Part shown: positions 50,001-57,087 of the stretch, piece by piece | Layout of the letters: each line of letters begins with the position of its first letter | Position numbering within the stretch: the stretch's first letter is position 1 | Origin: Saxidomus purpurata | Taxonomy: Eukaryota; Mollusca; Bivalvia; Venerida; Veneridae | Reading direction: 5' to 3' | NCBI GenBank assembly: GCA_022818135.1 | Contig: JAFMSR010000002.1 | Span: forward strand, 25,402,268 to 25,466,267 | Length of the DNA stretch: 64,000 nt | Notes under the pieces: model-generated | Database searches by the model: none | What the model was told of the DNA's origin: nothing | The model's input: only the letters and a program-made list of their open reading frames with translations | Translations under genes and position numbers: made by a program

Positions 50001-53000
50001 GATTAGATTATGCATTCACTCGCTAATATTTGCTTACATAAGTAACTTTAGTATTGGTCAGAATAATTTGGAAATGACACACATGGAAGGGCCAATTAAA
50101 AATTTGATACTCAGATGTCTTACATTGAATTTTCCAAAGTTGAACAGACCCGGTGACGATAGGTCCAGACAGTTACCATTACGACAGCTTGCAACAATGT
50201 TCAAGGTCACTGTAGACAACATGGAGGCAAAGAACTGAAAACAAAAAGTGCCAAATTATCAAGAGTTCACAAATTTTCCACAAATTTTTTTTATTAATAC
50301 AGGTAAATCAAGCACATTTACTGTAAAATCACTATTTTTTGGTGAAGCACTATTTTACGCGTATATCTTATCAAGTGATGGGTGTACTTTGAAACCAGCA
50401 TCTAGTACAATATTTTAGAGATAACCAAAGTATTTTCCTTGGATACAATAATTTTGCAATACACCTGAACTCCATGTTTTGTATAGTAAAATACAATTGT
50501 TGCCACTCAACGTGTATATAGGTCTGTTTTCATTATCGTGCATAAAACATTTAATTTGAACATTTATTTGTCTGTATGTGACATAGACTAGTACAGCTAA
50601 ACATCTCATCTAGAAAATGAGTCTACTGGCATGTACAAAATGTATGTCATAACCAGCATCTAGTAAAATTTCTTTACAGCCAACAGGCCCAAGAAATGGT
50701 CTTTTCACAAGTCCTTTTTTTCTGCTGGTTTCCATGTCAGAACAAGTCATTTATTCCTTTAAATTGTATAGAATTCTGAACATATGTAGTCAAAACTGCA
50801 GCATTTCAAGTTTGCTTCGTCTTATTATCACATATTGTACATGAACTTACTATCCTCCAAGTCAATGACTGATTCCAGAAGCTTGCCCCTTCCTCCAAAC
50901 TGAAGAGTACTCCACCGACTGGTGCCCCAAAAGCTGCAGAAACTCCTGCTGCTGCACCTCCAGAAACAAAATCACGTTTCTCTGTATCAGTACGGAAATA
51001 CTCAAACAACTGGAAATACAGAAATACTCGAACAATTGAAAAGATAGAAATGGAATTATATCTTCACATACAACTTGAAATTTAGTAACAGAAATATTCA
51101 AACAATTGGAATTTTAGTGATATAAATACACAGTACATAAAAACTTGACTATAGTGATGGATCTATACACAAAAATCTGGAAATATGGTAATGAGAGTAC
51201 TCAAACAACTAGAATCAGCAATGCCAGCAATGCAAAGTAAGAATGCCGGTGACCACTTGGTAACTGCATCAAACTCAAATAAAGGTTTTGCAAATAACTG
51301 GTATTTGAGGGACTGCTGCACATCACACCTGAACATGGTACAACTAAAACAAGGCAACACTGACTATAACTTAGGGAGCATATTGTTCATGGCAACTATG
51401 TGACATAAACAGAGCTATTGTATAGCAATACTTGTTTTCTTACATCTCTGTTTCCTTACCTTGAGGTCAAACTTGAATGATGAAGATCTTCCCTGAGATA
51501 TTCCAGCAGCTACCACTGCCCCCGAATGTATCATTGGCCCCTCTTTGCCAACAGCCAATCCGCCAGCCACAGCAGATACAACCCCTATCACCTTGACGAC
51601 CAATGTCTTCACCCTGACAACATGTGGTACTTTGACTCCATTTAGAAAACACTTTATCTGAGGTATACCACTTCCAGCAGCTACTGGCTACATGCATATA
51701 AAACAGAAAAAAAAAAACATTAAATGAAACAAACATCACCACCAAAGCCAATGAGTTTACTAACATGCTGATAATCTCATTTACATCAACAGTTTTTAAA
51801 TGTAAGCATTAACAGTACTTTTTGAGACGGGTCGCACTGATAATAGCCTCTTTAGAGGATGGTGGACCCAATAAGAACAATTACAAACAAACAGTATTTT
51901 TTTAGTAACACTTTTAAAGCTCCATGATAACTTTGAATCTGACTGGATATGGTATAATAATCAATTTACTGATAGAATAATTTAGATTTGTGTTCAATCT
52001 ATAGGTACTCTTAAAACAATGTGGGAGCATGCATTTCTTTCCTATTCCTGTTGTCTATTCACAAAAAGGTCTTGACAGAAAGCATTTGATATTTTTTGCA
52101 ATATCATTTACTTTATGGCACATACTTTCTGTTTAAAAAGTGAGGTTAGAAATGTGTGGGTTTTTAAAAAAAAATAAATAACAGAAATTGTAACATCCAA
52201 AGTGATCATGTACCTTTAATATCAAAATAATCTTTTTATTTTCAATTTACAGGTGTTGGCGTAACAATAATTTAAAATGCATTATACCATTTAACATAAA
52301 GGTGACTGTCAGTCTTACATAAATGTTACATTTCGACGAAACAAAAATCAAATTTTGATAAGAAAGAAATTTATACCTCAATAAAAGCAGTGAGAATGGA
52401 TCCAACCATTACTATGACAGCATTAAGGCCGACCCAGGCCACGAACGGAAAGATTAGACAGTAATGTTCAGAACAAGTATCCACATCTGACTATCGGTTA
52501 AGTTAAACGCAAGGACAAATGTAAGGAATGGCTAGTTTTTAGTTTTAATTTTCTTATTTTAAATGGACTGTAGAGAAAATTAAATTAATTCAACTTATAT
52601 CGATTACTCTCAATGACTGCCTGTCGGGGTTCTTAGGGCTAGCTCTGGCATAAGCAAGTGCCAATATTGACTACAAAAAAGTTAATTTGGCTCAAAGAAA
52701 ATTGAATTGGCTACAACTTTTGCAGCCCTGTGTTCTGACCAGTTCTAATGCTGAAAGAAGAAATTGTGAACAACCTGGTCATATTCATCTGATTGGATTC
52801 AAACTCATGACCTCTGGGCGAGGAGTCAAATGCTCTACCAATACACATGTAAATATTATAGCTAGTTTAAACTTGTGCTAACATTCCTCTAACCATATGA
52901 CTGACAGTAAATGCCATTTTCATTGTTGTGCATAGACATGCTGTTATGTTGAGATATTTTACTACACAAATGTTGAAAAACCCGTGTGAAATAGTCCCAT

Positions 53001-56000
53001 TTTTCGAGCACTATTTCTTGAGTGATGTAATGGTTCATTTTTAAATTAAGGGTTAAAAGCATCTTAAAATGATGTTAGGTTTTCTAAGATGGCCCATATT
53101 GTAGATAAAGACAATCAGGGAACAAAATGGTGATAACTACTCTCTTCATCACAACATGTGCATTTTGACATAATATTTGGTGTGAGGTTATAAGACAATG
53201 TGTATCAATGTCACCTAATCATAAATGCTTGTTATTCTAACTAGACAGACATCGTTTTCTGTTCAGACAACAAAAGAAAATAAGCTATGATAAAATACTC
53301 AATACATCACAGCATGTGTCCTGATGTTGTCATTTTCAGTGGTGTGACTTAGAAAAATTTCTGATCATTTCAAAAAAATTGCAGTATTTTAGCATTTATG
53401 ATGCATTCTTCTATGATAAATCACAGTCAGTCATTCATTATTTCTTAACTTATGCACAAAGTAACATCTTTTCACAACAAAACTGCATACAGTACAGACT
53501 TTTGAGAAAAGTTCCCCTTACAAAACATTATTAGAAGCTGTTTATGATTGCTATGCATAATGTAATGGACAAAGTAGCTGTTTTAAAGTTAACTAAAAAC
53601 TAAATTAAAAGCCATTCAAAATTGTAACTTTTTTGTTATCATTATTGTTATCCACATGAAAGGATACAATGTTTCACATAATCAAACTTCAGGTTTGAAG
53701 AGTATTCTACAGCAACATCTATGAGTGAAGCAATGAGACCAGTGATGATTCCTATCATCCCCATCACTGCCCATCTTGCAAACTCTCGCTTGATCACCCA
53801 CTGTAATATAACACAAGCAACTAAATGCTGAGGAAATGACTCACCGAGATCTTGTCACAATCAAGGGTAAAACAGTTACAAACAAGATCAAAGCAGTTAA
53901 TCTCCTTCTGAATTAGGTTAAAAACTGTTCACAAGTGTTTCCTTTTCACTAAGCTAAAGGCAAACTCATTAAATAATTGCTTTATTACATATCATTTCTG
54001 TGTTACATCTTGATCTTTTCCCGACACAAAGCCTGAATAAAAGCAAAGACTTAATTTGTAATTTGAAAAAGAGAATTAAATAAGAAAAAGAACCTTTGTG
54101 CCACGAATACTTTCATCTTTCCGGTGTATCATGTTTTCACAAACATCATAATCCAAACTCTGTAATATAACATAGTACATTGTATACAGGTTACAATTAC
54201 TTATCAATGTAACCTATGATTTAAGAAACATAAAACAAGAAAGTCGCCGCCTAACTAATTAATCGGGAAGTTTAGTTACTAGAAATAAAAACATTATCTC
54301 ACTTGCACTTTTTTTGCAAAAACTGTAACATATAAAACTGACAGATTTATTAATTCTCTAGTCCCAAAATACAGTACATGATATATTGTCTGTCCTGCTT
54401 TTATAGGAAGTGCAGATCATGATCAGGTATAAACTGGCATGTCTTTGCTTGCACATCCTTTCAGTTACAACTTGGTTTTCACTGCTTAATATGTAGTAAA
54501 GTTTCATTGAACACCCATACTAGCAATAAATTGAACTGCCCAAACATAAAGACAGACCATTCCATCTGAGAACTTTTGAATTGTGAGGACATGAATTTGT
54601 TTTTAAGAAATTTTATCTCGACTAAATGCGTGATGTTGTTACAATTCAAATCATAGAAATAAAGGAATCATGACTCTGATCAGCCAGGAAAAAAACTTGT
54701 TTTATTGCAAAGAACAATTTCTTAGAACAGCCAACCAAGTGAAAATAACCACATACTGTCCATTCAGTTGGTCAACGATTTCTTCTTTTAATTACAATCT
54801 AGAATTATTCTACAGTCAATTTCAAAGACAAATCTTAAGATATAAATATATCATTAACTAATAGTAGTGTACTGGTCATGTAATCAGCATGTCATCTTAC
54901 AAAACAATTTCAGACATTTGAGTCACATGATTATATATTATCATACCTCATATGTTCCAGCCAACACATGCTCTGCATCATTTCCCTCCATCTCGAATTT
55001 AACCTTAGGCTTCACAGGAGTCTTGTCATCCCCATTTTGTGCTGGAATACGACCATCTCTGAAGTTGATCTAAAAAAACATAAATTTTGATATCATTTCA
55101 GTTTACTTCTAAATAATTTGATAAAAGCTTTAGATTATGAATCAATGGGTTTCTCTGTTGCAGCCATTCAAATTATGTTTCAAACTATGCCATAACTTTG
55201 TGTTGCTAAAATGCTACATGAAATAGAAGCACTTCTACCTGTATTTTGGCAATCAATATAAAATGTAAAATATCATAATTAAGATTCTATTCTAATTTCA
55301 ATCTTTAGCTGGAATCAACTTAAGAGACAGAGAATTAAAGGTAAAGAGCAACTCATTAGACATACACTTGCTTGTTTTTTGCTATTAACTGTTGATTACT
55401 GTTTCTTTTTCTTTTTTAATACGTACAAGACTTTGAGCACAACATGTTTGCTTATTATCTATGAAATGAAATATTATTGAAATCAGTGATAATTGCAAAG
55501 GCAGTAACTAAAAAAAGGCACGAACAAATATTTCAGAAAAGTTTAAAAGCTAGCTGCAGACTTTTTGATGTTGCTTAAAAATTATCAGCATTTGGCTGAA
55601 GTCACTGATTTTTTAACAGACAGAGCAGAATTAGAGTAAATAGCCCAGTGGATGTAAAATAGACTGACCAAGCAACATAAACAATAGAAGTGTATACTTT
55701 CTTAAATATCATTTTTTCCTTGGAGCAGGGAAAATCACAAGAGCTCCTGTGCTTGAACAGTTGAATAGACTGATAAAAGATTTTGACATTGGCCTTTCTT
55801 GCATGACTTTAGAGGATATCTATTGTGTCACTTGAAACCAAAACACATATTTTGAATAAGGTTATGTATGATACACGTGCATAAAGGATATAGATCTAGC
55901 CTTTCGTCATGATTCATAATCTCCTGATCTCCGTGTAACCTAGGCTAGTAACAGAAAGTGAAAATTGAATGACAATTTTATCAGCTTTTCTTCAATGTCA

Positions 56001-56153
56001 TTTGGCTATGCATTAGATCTATTTGTTTTTATATCATCACGTCACAAATAATTACAAAATAAGTAATTTAATTACCGAATTCGGCGAGCTAGCATGAGTT
56101 CTTTGCCGAAAACGACTAAGCAGCGGAGAATTTTCTTCTATGTCATCCTCCAT
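35152..56153 (-). CDS. CLCN7: ClC-7-type H+/Cl- exchanger, complete gene of 22 exons
   Basis: ClC-7 exchanges 2 Cl- for 1 H+ across lysosomal membranes and in mammals works with the beta subunit OSTM1. Exons 5' to 3' (given high to low): 56153-56076, 55069-54947, 54159-54094, 53800-53668, 52486-52377, 51687-51460, 51009-50851, 50234-50124, 49428-49374, 48699-48639, 48414-48276, 47636-47543, 46952-46783, 46393-46342, 45452-45325, 44973-44888, 42605-42473, 40190-40116, 38832-38740, 37267-37184, 35553-35473, 35253-35152. They sum to 786 codons plus stop, against about 805 residues for human ClC-7. Key residues: dileucine motif ENSPLL (7-12); GSGIP (175-179); GKEGP with gating Glu 219; LEEG with proton Glu 286; SGLFIP (481-486); CBS domains about 598-665 and 725-785. 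In-frame TGA and TAA just upstream of the ATG support the start. ClC-6 is less likely, given the match to ClC-7 in [14 protein letters not shown] and the C-terminus. Confidence 0.97.
35473..35553 (-). CDS. CLCN7: CLCN7 exon 21 (CBS2)
   Basis: 27 codons, [20 protein letters not shown] then INERNE. Matches [20 protein letters not shown]. Donor GTAAAA. Confidence 0.95.
35737..35820 (-). repeat. SINE body fragment
   Basis: On the minus strand it reads CTAGTACTGTTCCCAGGAAA, GTAAACTGTCTGCCAGA and ACTGAAATACGG, matching the body of the SINE at 28250-28455. It lies in CLCN7 intron 20, next to exon 21. Confidence 0.5.
35918..36062. mobile_element. Foldback element with CTTTCTAACGCA ends
   Basis: The left CCCTTTCTAACGCA and right TGCGTTAGAAAAGGG are inverted repeats. 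Inside, TTTGCGACTATTAAATAACG and its near complement TATAGTCGCAAACTTTAA make a second stem. In CLCN7 intron 20. Confidence 0.6.
36063..36226. repeat. Long imperfect palindrome
   Basis: Left arm TTTTTATATTTGTGACCGTA, CGGTTTTAATGGTTGCAAAC; right arm TTTGCAACCATTAAAAACCG, TATACAGTCGCAAATATCAA. The arms are about 70 bp around a GC-rich centre (CTCCGGCTAACGCCG). It abuts the preceding foldback. Confidence 0.65.
36759..36912. repeat. Palindromic foldback with GAGGCTCTGCCGAG centre, copy 1
   Basis: Arms of about 70 bp: GTGCAGATGAGAATATCTGG / CCAGATATTCTCATCTGCAC, with GGGTAACTGTTTTG / CAAAACAGTTACC inside, closing on GAGGCTCTGCCGAG at 36827-36840. In CLCN7 intron 20. Confidence 0.75.
37184..37267 (-). 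CDS. CLCN7: CLCN7 exon 20
   Basis: 28 codons, [20 protein letters not shown] then PGTYTIQD; corresponds to MDLSEFMNPSPYTV. Donor GTAAGT. Confidence 0.94.
37430..37870 (+). repeat. Degenerate tandem-unit repeat
   Basis: Two to three diverged units with TTGACCTTGACCTTTGTACT, AATATGACCTTTGACCTCTG and TGTATACCAGGTTTTATAG phrases. In CLCN7 intron 19, between exons 20 and 19. Confidence 0.45.
38515..38625 (+). repeat. GATCATGATC-family repeat (fragment)
   Basis: Starts CCAGTGCAGATCATGATTC, followed by AGTCCATTTTAGGAAG and a GGGTTAAGAGTTAA tail, shared with the other copies. CLCN7 intron 19. Confidence 0.5.
38740..38832 (-). CDS. CLCN7: CLCN7 exon 19
   Basis: 31 codons, [20 protein letters not shown] then [11 protein letters not shown]; the [13 protein letters not shown] stretch is identical in human ClC-7. 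Donor GTATGT. Confidence 0.96.
39040..39135. other. Low-complexity G/T/A homopolymer stretch, possible sequence error
   Basis: A run of GGGG, AAAA and a 13-T tract compressed into 90 bp, unlike the surrounding AT-rich sequence. It sits where the left end of the following element should be, and may be a mis-called version of it. Confidence 0.45.
39136..39730 (+). mobile_element. CTCACCT/AGGTGAGC-family element, left end damaged
   Basis: Three to four units with GACCCATATTC, CCTAGATTTCATCAAGGCAA and CATACTGACCAAGTTTCATG, a GTGGACGGACAGACAACAGA run and the right end ATCTCAGATGAGCTAAAAAA. The left terminal palindrome is not intact. In CLCN7 intron 18. Confidence 0.65.
40116..40190 (-). CDS. CLCN7: CLCN7 exon 18 (CBS1, end)
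   Basis: 25 codons encoding [20 protein letters not shown] then [13 protein letters not shown] matches GLILRSQLIVLLK. Phase 0 both ends. Confidence 0.94.
40485..40556 (-). repeat. tRNA-derived SINE head (minus strand)
   Basis: On the minus strand it has A-box TAGCTCAGTGG and B-box-like GTGTTTGAATTTC about 32 bp apart. No intact tRNA fold. CLCN7 intron 17. Confidence 0.5.
41671..42146. repeat. 30-bp minisatellite, about 16 units
   Basis: Fifteen complete 30-bp units (AATACTGCAGATAGAAACAA plus GGAATTTGCC) and a partial sixteenth. The array is near perfect: single-base variants only at 41793 and near 42092. Because 30 is divisible by three and the unit lacks stops in several frames, long repeat-coded frames appear on both strands; these are not genes. 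In CLCN7 intron 17, about 330 bp from exon 17. Confidence 0.95.
42473..42605 (-). CDS. CLCN7: CLCN7 exon 17 (CBS1)
   Basis: Encodes [20 protein letters not shown], then a HNGFPVV core. This is the first CBS domain, which in ClC-7 faces the cytosol. Donor GTAAGG. Confidence 0.95.
43028..43185. repeat. Imperfect palindrome (foldback)
   Basis: Left arm GGGTCATTATTGCTTGATCT, GCATTCGGCTC; right arm GAGCCGAATACATCATCCCA, GATCAAGCTACTGATATAAT(AACCC). The centre is GC-rich. CLCN7 intron 16. Confidence 0.6.
44019..44055. repeat. (GT)n microsatellite
   Basis: About 18 uninterrupted TG dinucleotides in CLCN7 intron 16. Confidence 0.9.
44888..44973 (-). CDS. CLCN7: CLCN7 exon 16
   Basis: Encodes [20 protein letters not shown], matching [20 protein letters not shown], which links the membrane domain to the CBS domains. 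Ends in phase 2, donor GTAATA. Confidence 0.94.
45325..45452 (-). CDS. CLCN7: CLCN7 exon 15
   Basis: Encodes [20 protein letters not shown], then [20 protein letters not shown]. These are the last membrane helices, including the segment preceding the conserved anion-coordinating position. Donor GTTTGA. Confidence 0.94.
46342..46393 (-). CDS. CLCN7: CLCN7 exon 14
   Basis: Encodes [17 protein letters not shown], matching DPGKYALMGAAAQLGG. Phase 0 in, phase 1 out; donor GTAAGA. Confidence 0.93.
46545..46730 (+). repeat. GATCATGATC-family short interspersed repeat, fuller copy
   Basis: Starts TTGCAGATCATGATCAGCC and TGCGTATCCATGCAGCTTG, then TAGTCTGCACTGTTCACTAT and TCAGTCAGTGAATTTTCAAG, ending with CTTTAGAAAATTTAGCAAGG. 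About 185 bp, no coding capacity. CLCN7 intron 13, between exons 14 and 13. Confidence 0.6.
46783..46952 (-). CDS. CLCN7: CLCN7 exon 13 (GxFxP motif)
   Basis: Encodes [20 protein letters not shown] and [23 protein letters not shown] is the helix-N anion-site motif; the family usually has AGVFIP, so Ser at 481 and Leu at 483 are mild variants. Donor GTAAGT. Confidence 0.95.
47211..47430. mobile_element. 220-bp foldback MITE
   Basis: Left end GGCCCCATGCTTATAAAACT, TTTTTATGCTCAACTGAGTT; right end complement AACTCAGTTAAGCACG, AAAAAAGTTTTACAAACATT(GGGCC). Inverted repeats of about 45 bp with mismatches. CLCN7 intron 12. Confidence 0.7.
47543..47636 (-). CDS. CLCN7: CLCN7 exon 12
   Basis: Encodes [20 protein letters not shown] then [11 protein letters not shown], matching [20 protein letters not shown] in the luminal loop. 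Ends in phase 1, donor GTAAGA. Confidence 0.93.
48005..48215 (-). mobile_element. tRNA-derived SINE, minus-strand copy
   Basis: On the minus strand: CTGACTTGAAATCACTGTAA, CCTCTCATTGATTGAGGGTC, TTTTGAGTCCTGCT, GAGAAAGTTGCCATTTCTTA, ACCAGTTGTTCCTAGGAATG. Same order as the SINE at 28250-28455. CLCN7 intron 11. Confidence 0.65.
48276..48414 (-). CDS. CLCN7: CLCN7 exon 11
   Basis: Encodes [20 protein letters not shown] then [17 protein letters not shown] membrane helix is followed by the luminal DCQP motif that is conserved in ClC-7. Donor GTCAGT. Confidence 0.93.
48639..48699 (-). CDS. CLCN7: CLCN7 exon 10
   Basis: Encodes [20 protein letters not shown], entering in phase 1 and leaving in phase 2 at donor GTATGT. 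Matches [20 protein letters not shown]. Confidence 0.93.
48781..48926. repeat. Palindromic foldback with GAGGCTCTGCCGAG centre, copy 2
   Basis: Arms ATCGAAATATCCGTCACCGA / GAGGTGACGGATATTTCCAT, then GGGTAACTGTTTTGGC / GCAAAACAATTACCC, closing on GAGGCTCTGCCGAG at 48848-48861. The inner arms match copy 1 but the outer arms are unrelated. CLCN7 intron 10. Confidence 0.75.
49374..49428 (-). CDS. CLCN7: CLCN7 exon 9
   Basis: Short exon encoding [18 protein letters not shown], ending in phase 1 at donor GTATGT. It aligns with the YTIHEIPVFIAMGVVGG segment. Confidence 0.9.
50124..50234 (-). CDS. CLCN7: CLCN7 exon 8
   Basis: 37 codons, [20 protein letters not shown] then [14 protein letters not shown]. 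Matches FFASMISTFTLN and DLSSPGLINFGRF of vertebrate ClC-7. Donor GTAAGA. Confidence 0.95.
50851..51009 (-). CDS. CLCN7: CLCN7 exon 7 (proton glutamate)
   Basis: 53 codons. [20 protein letters not shown] then [20 protein letters not shown]. The second Glu of LEEG (286) matches the internal proton-transfer glutamate that marks exchangers and is absent from ClC channels. Donor GTAAGT. Confidence 0.97.
51460..51687 (-). CDS. CLCN7: CLCN7 exon 6 (selectivity region, gating glutamate)
   Basis: 76 codons. [19 protein letters not shown] begins it: GSGIP lines the anion site. [13 protein letters not shown] carries the gating Glu 219. [13 protein letters not shown] ends it at donor GTAAGG. Conservation with human ClC-7 is very high. 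Confidence 0.97.
52377..52486 (-). CDS. CLCN7: CLCN7 exon 5
   Basis: Acceptor TAGTCAG, with TAG five bases earlier as an alternative; the chosen one keeps phase and gives [10 protein letters not shown]. It then encodes [21 protein letters not shown], matching the LNAAFVLVGS...IVAFIE segment. Ends in phase 0, donor GTATAA. Confidence 0.87.
52790..52850 (-). repeat. tRNA-derived relic (minus strand)
   Basis: Minus strand has ATTGGTAGAGCATTTGACTC and GAGTTTGAATCCAATC, resembling A and B boxes. Degenerate; CLCN7 intron 4. Confidence 0.4.
53668..53800 (-). CDS. CLCN7: CLCN7 exon 4 (first membrane helix)
   Basis: [20 protein letters not shown] starts it, followed by [19 protein letters not shown]. 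This is helix B of the ClC fold. It ends in phase 1 with donor GTATCC; alternative GT sites nearby give poorer alignment to ClC-7 (LKYRVIK-like). Confidence 0.88.
54094..54159 (-). CDS. CLCN7: CLCN7 exon 3
   Basis: 22 codons, phase 0 at both ends; acceptor ATATTACAG, donor [15 protein letters not shown] matches the ESLDYDNSEN segment of vertebrate ClC-7. Confidence 0.9.
54405..54600 (+). repeat. GATCATGATC-family repeat
   Basis: Starts GAAGTGCAGATCATGATCAG, followed by TTGCTTGCACATCC and the TTCATTGAACACCC...TTGAACTGCCCAAA phrases seen in this family. CLCN7 intron 2. Confidence 0.5.
54947..55069 (-). CDS. CLCN7: CLCN7 exon 2 (cytosolic N-terminus)
   Basis: 41 codons, phase 0 at both ends; acceptor TTTTTTTAG, donor GTATGA. 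Charged cytosolic sequence ([20 protein letters not shown]), with little conservation expected here. Confidence 0.85.
56076..56153 (-). CDS. CLCN7: CLCN7 exon 1 (start codon, lysosomal dileucine motif)
   Basis: Encodes [20 protein letters not shown] and six more residues, phase 0 at its end, donor GTAATT. The start context AACAAAATGG is good, with in-frame TGA and TAA 9-12 nt upstream. ENSPLL fits the [DE]xxxL[LI] adaptor-binding signal; human ClC-7 has an acidic dileucine motif in the same region. Confidence 0.9.
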
Positions 56154-56161
56154 TTTGTTTT

Positions 56162-56171
56162 ATCACGTGAT
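56162..56171. promoter_or_regulatory. CACGTG palindrome (CLEAR-like E-box) upstream of CLCN7 start
   Basis: ATCACGTGAT, a perfect 10-bp palindrome, begins 9 bp upstream of the CLCN7 ATG. CACGTGA is the core of the CLEAR element bound by TFEB-type factors, and CLCN7 is a reported CLEAR-network gene in mammals. Whether it is in the promoter or 5' UTR depends on the unknown start site. Confidence 0.5.
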
Positions 56172-56195
56172 GGTACTTTATGGATAAATTCCGGT

Positions 56196-56560
56196 GGGGC
56201 CCGGGGGCCTTCGGGGCCTTTTAACATGGTTTGAGCAATTTTAGCAAAAGAAAAGGAAAAAAGGAATGGTTAAAGTGTTTCATTATTTCTGGTATGAAGC
56301 AGAGGTGAGGTTTGAAGTAATAGACAACTGACGTATTTTTAACTGCGGGCCTCTAAAATAGGCCCGCAGCTGGAAAAAGTCGAAAACAAGGGAATTTTGT
56401 GCAGTTTACGCTAAGAGTTAGAAATTAGAGACTTAAAATTCATTCAAACATCTTAATTCATTGGTGTAAAGTCTTTCGTATTCTAAAAAATGCCTAAACT
56501 GGCATTTTTAGCACTTTTTACTAGGCCCGCACCAGGCCCGCAGAGGCCCGCAGAATAAAC
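56196..56560. other. GC-rich CLCN7 upstream region with GGCCCGCA repeats
   Basis: Contains the palindromic GGGGCCCGGGGGCCTTCGGG at about 56195 and six scattered AGGCCCGCA or complementary copies (56345-56366 and 56523-56551). No exon seen. Likely promoter-proximal, but no core element can be fixed. Confidence 0.4.
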
Positions 56561-56998
56561 TTGTCCATAAATTCCGTTCTAAAATCCGCATCCGTGCGTA
56601 TGAAATCGAAATTAAGGTGGAGAAAATATGTGTCTCCAACATTGCTTTACATTAATTGCAAAAGAACTCTATGCAACTAATTTTAAGTTCATGCATGTAC
56701 TGTCGATAACTACTTTCAGCACTTCTGATGAGTAGTCGCGCCGAGAAAAAAAAACAGATTGTTGCGATCGGGCTCACTGAATGCACTACTTCATTGTAAG
56801 GAGTTCGGTTCTATACCTATACACCCCAGCGCTTCCAACACACTCTTACCCTACACCAGTACGACTCCACCACGCTATACCCCATACGCCATGGCGCATC
56901 TATCGACACTCATACACAACGGTCCATCCGTCCTGCTTTTGTGCGGAGCATTACTTCACTCGATCCGTAAGACCTAAAACACCATGACGTTTAAGGTC

Positions 56999-57070
56999 TT
57001 ATATTGATACTTAATATATTGAAAGGGGACAATGCAATGCACAAGAATCACAACTCTAGCTTCCATTAGT
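56999..57070. repeat. Direct repeat flanking the 57.1-58.2 kb foldback, left copy
   Basis: ATTGATACTTAATATATTGA, GGGGACAATGCAATG, AAGAATCACAACTCTAGCTT is repeated with changes at about 58248-58320. Confidence 0.55.
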
Positions 57071-57087
57071 TGACCTCCATAGTTTTA

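Noticed and set aside
56759..56987. Two overlapping 68-72 codon frames upstream of CLCN7
   Set aside because: They overlap in different frames, are rich in Pro/Thr/Ser from C-rich DNA, and have no splice or domain support.
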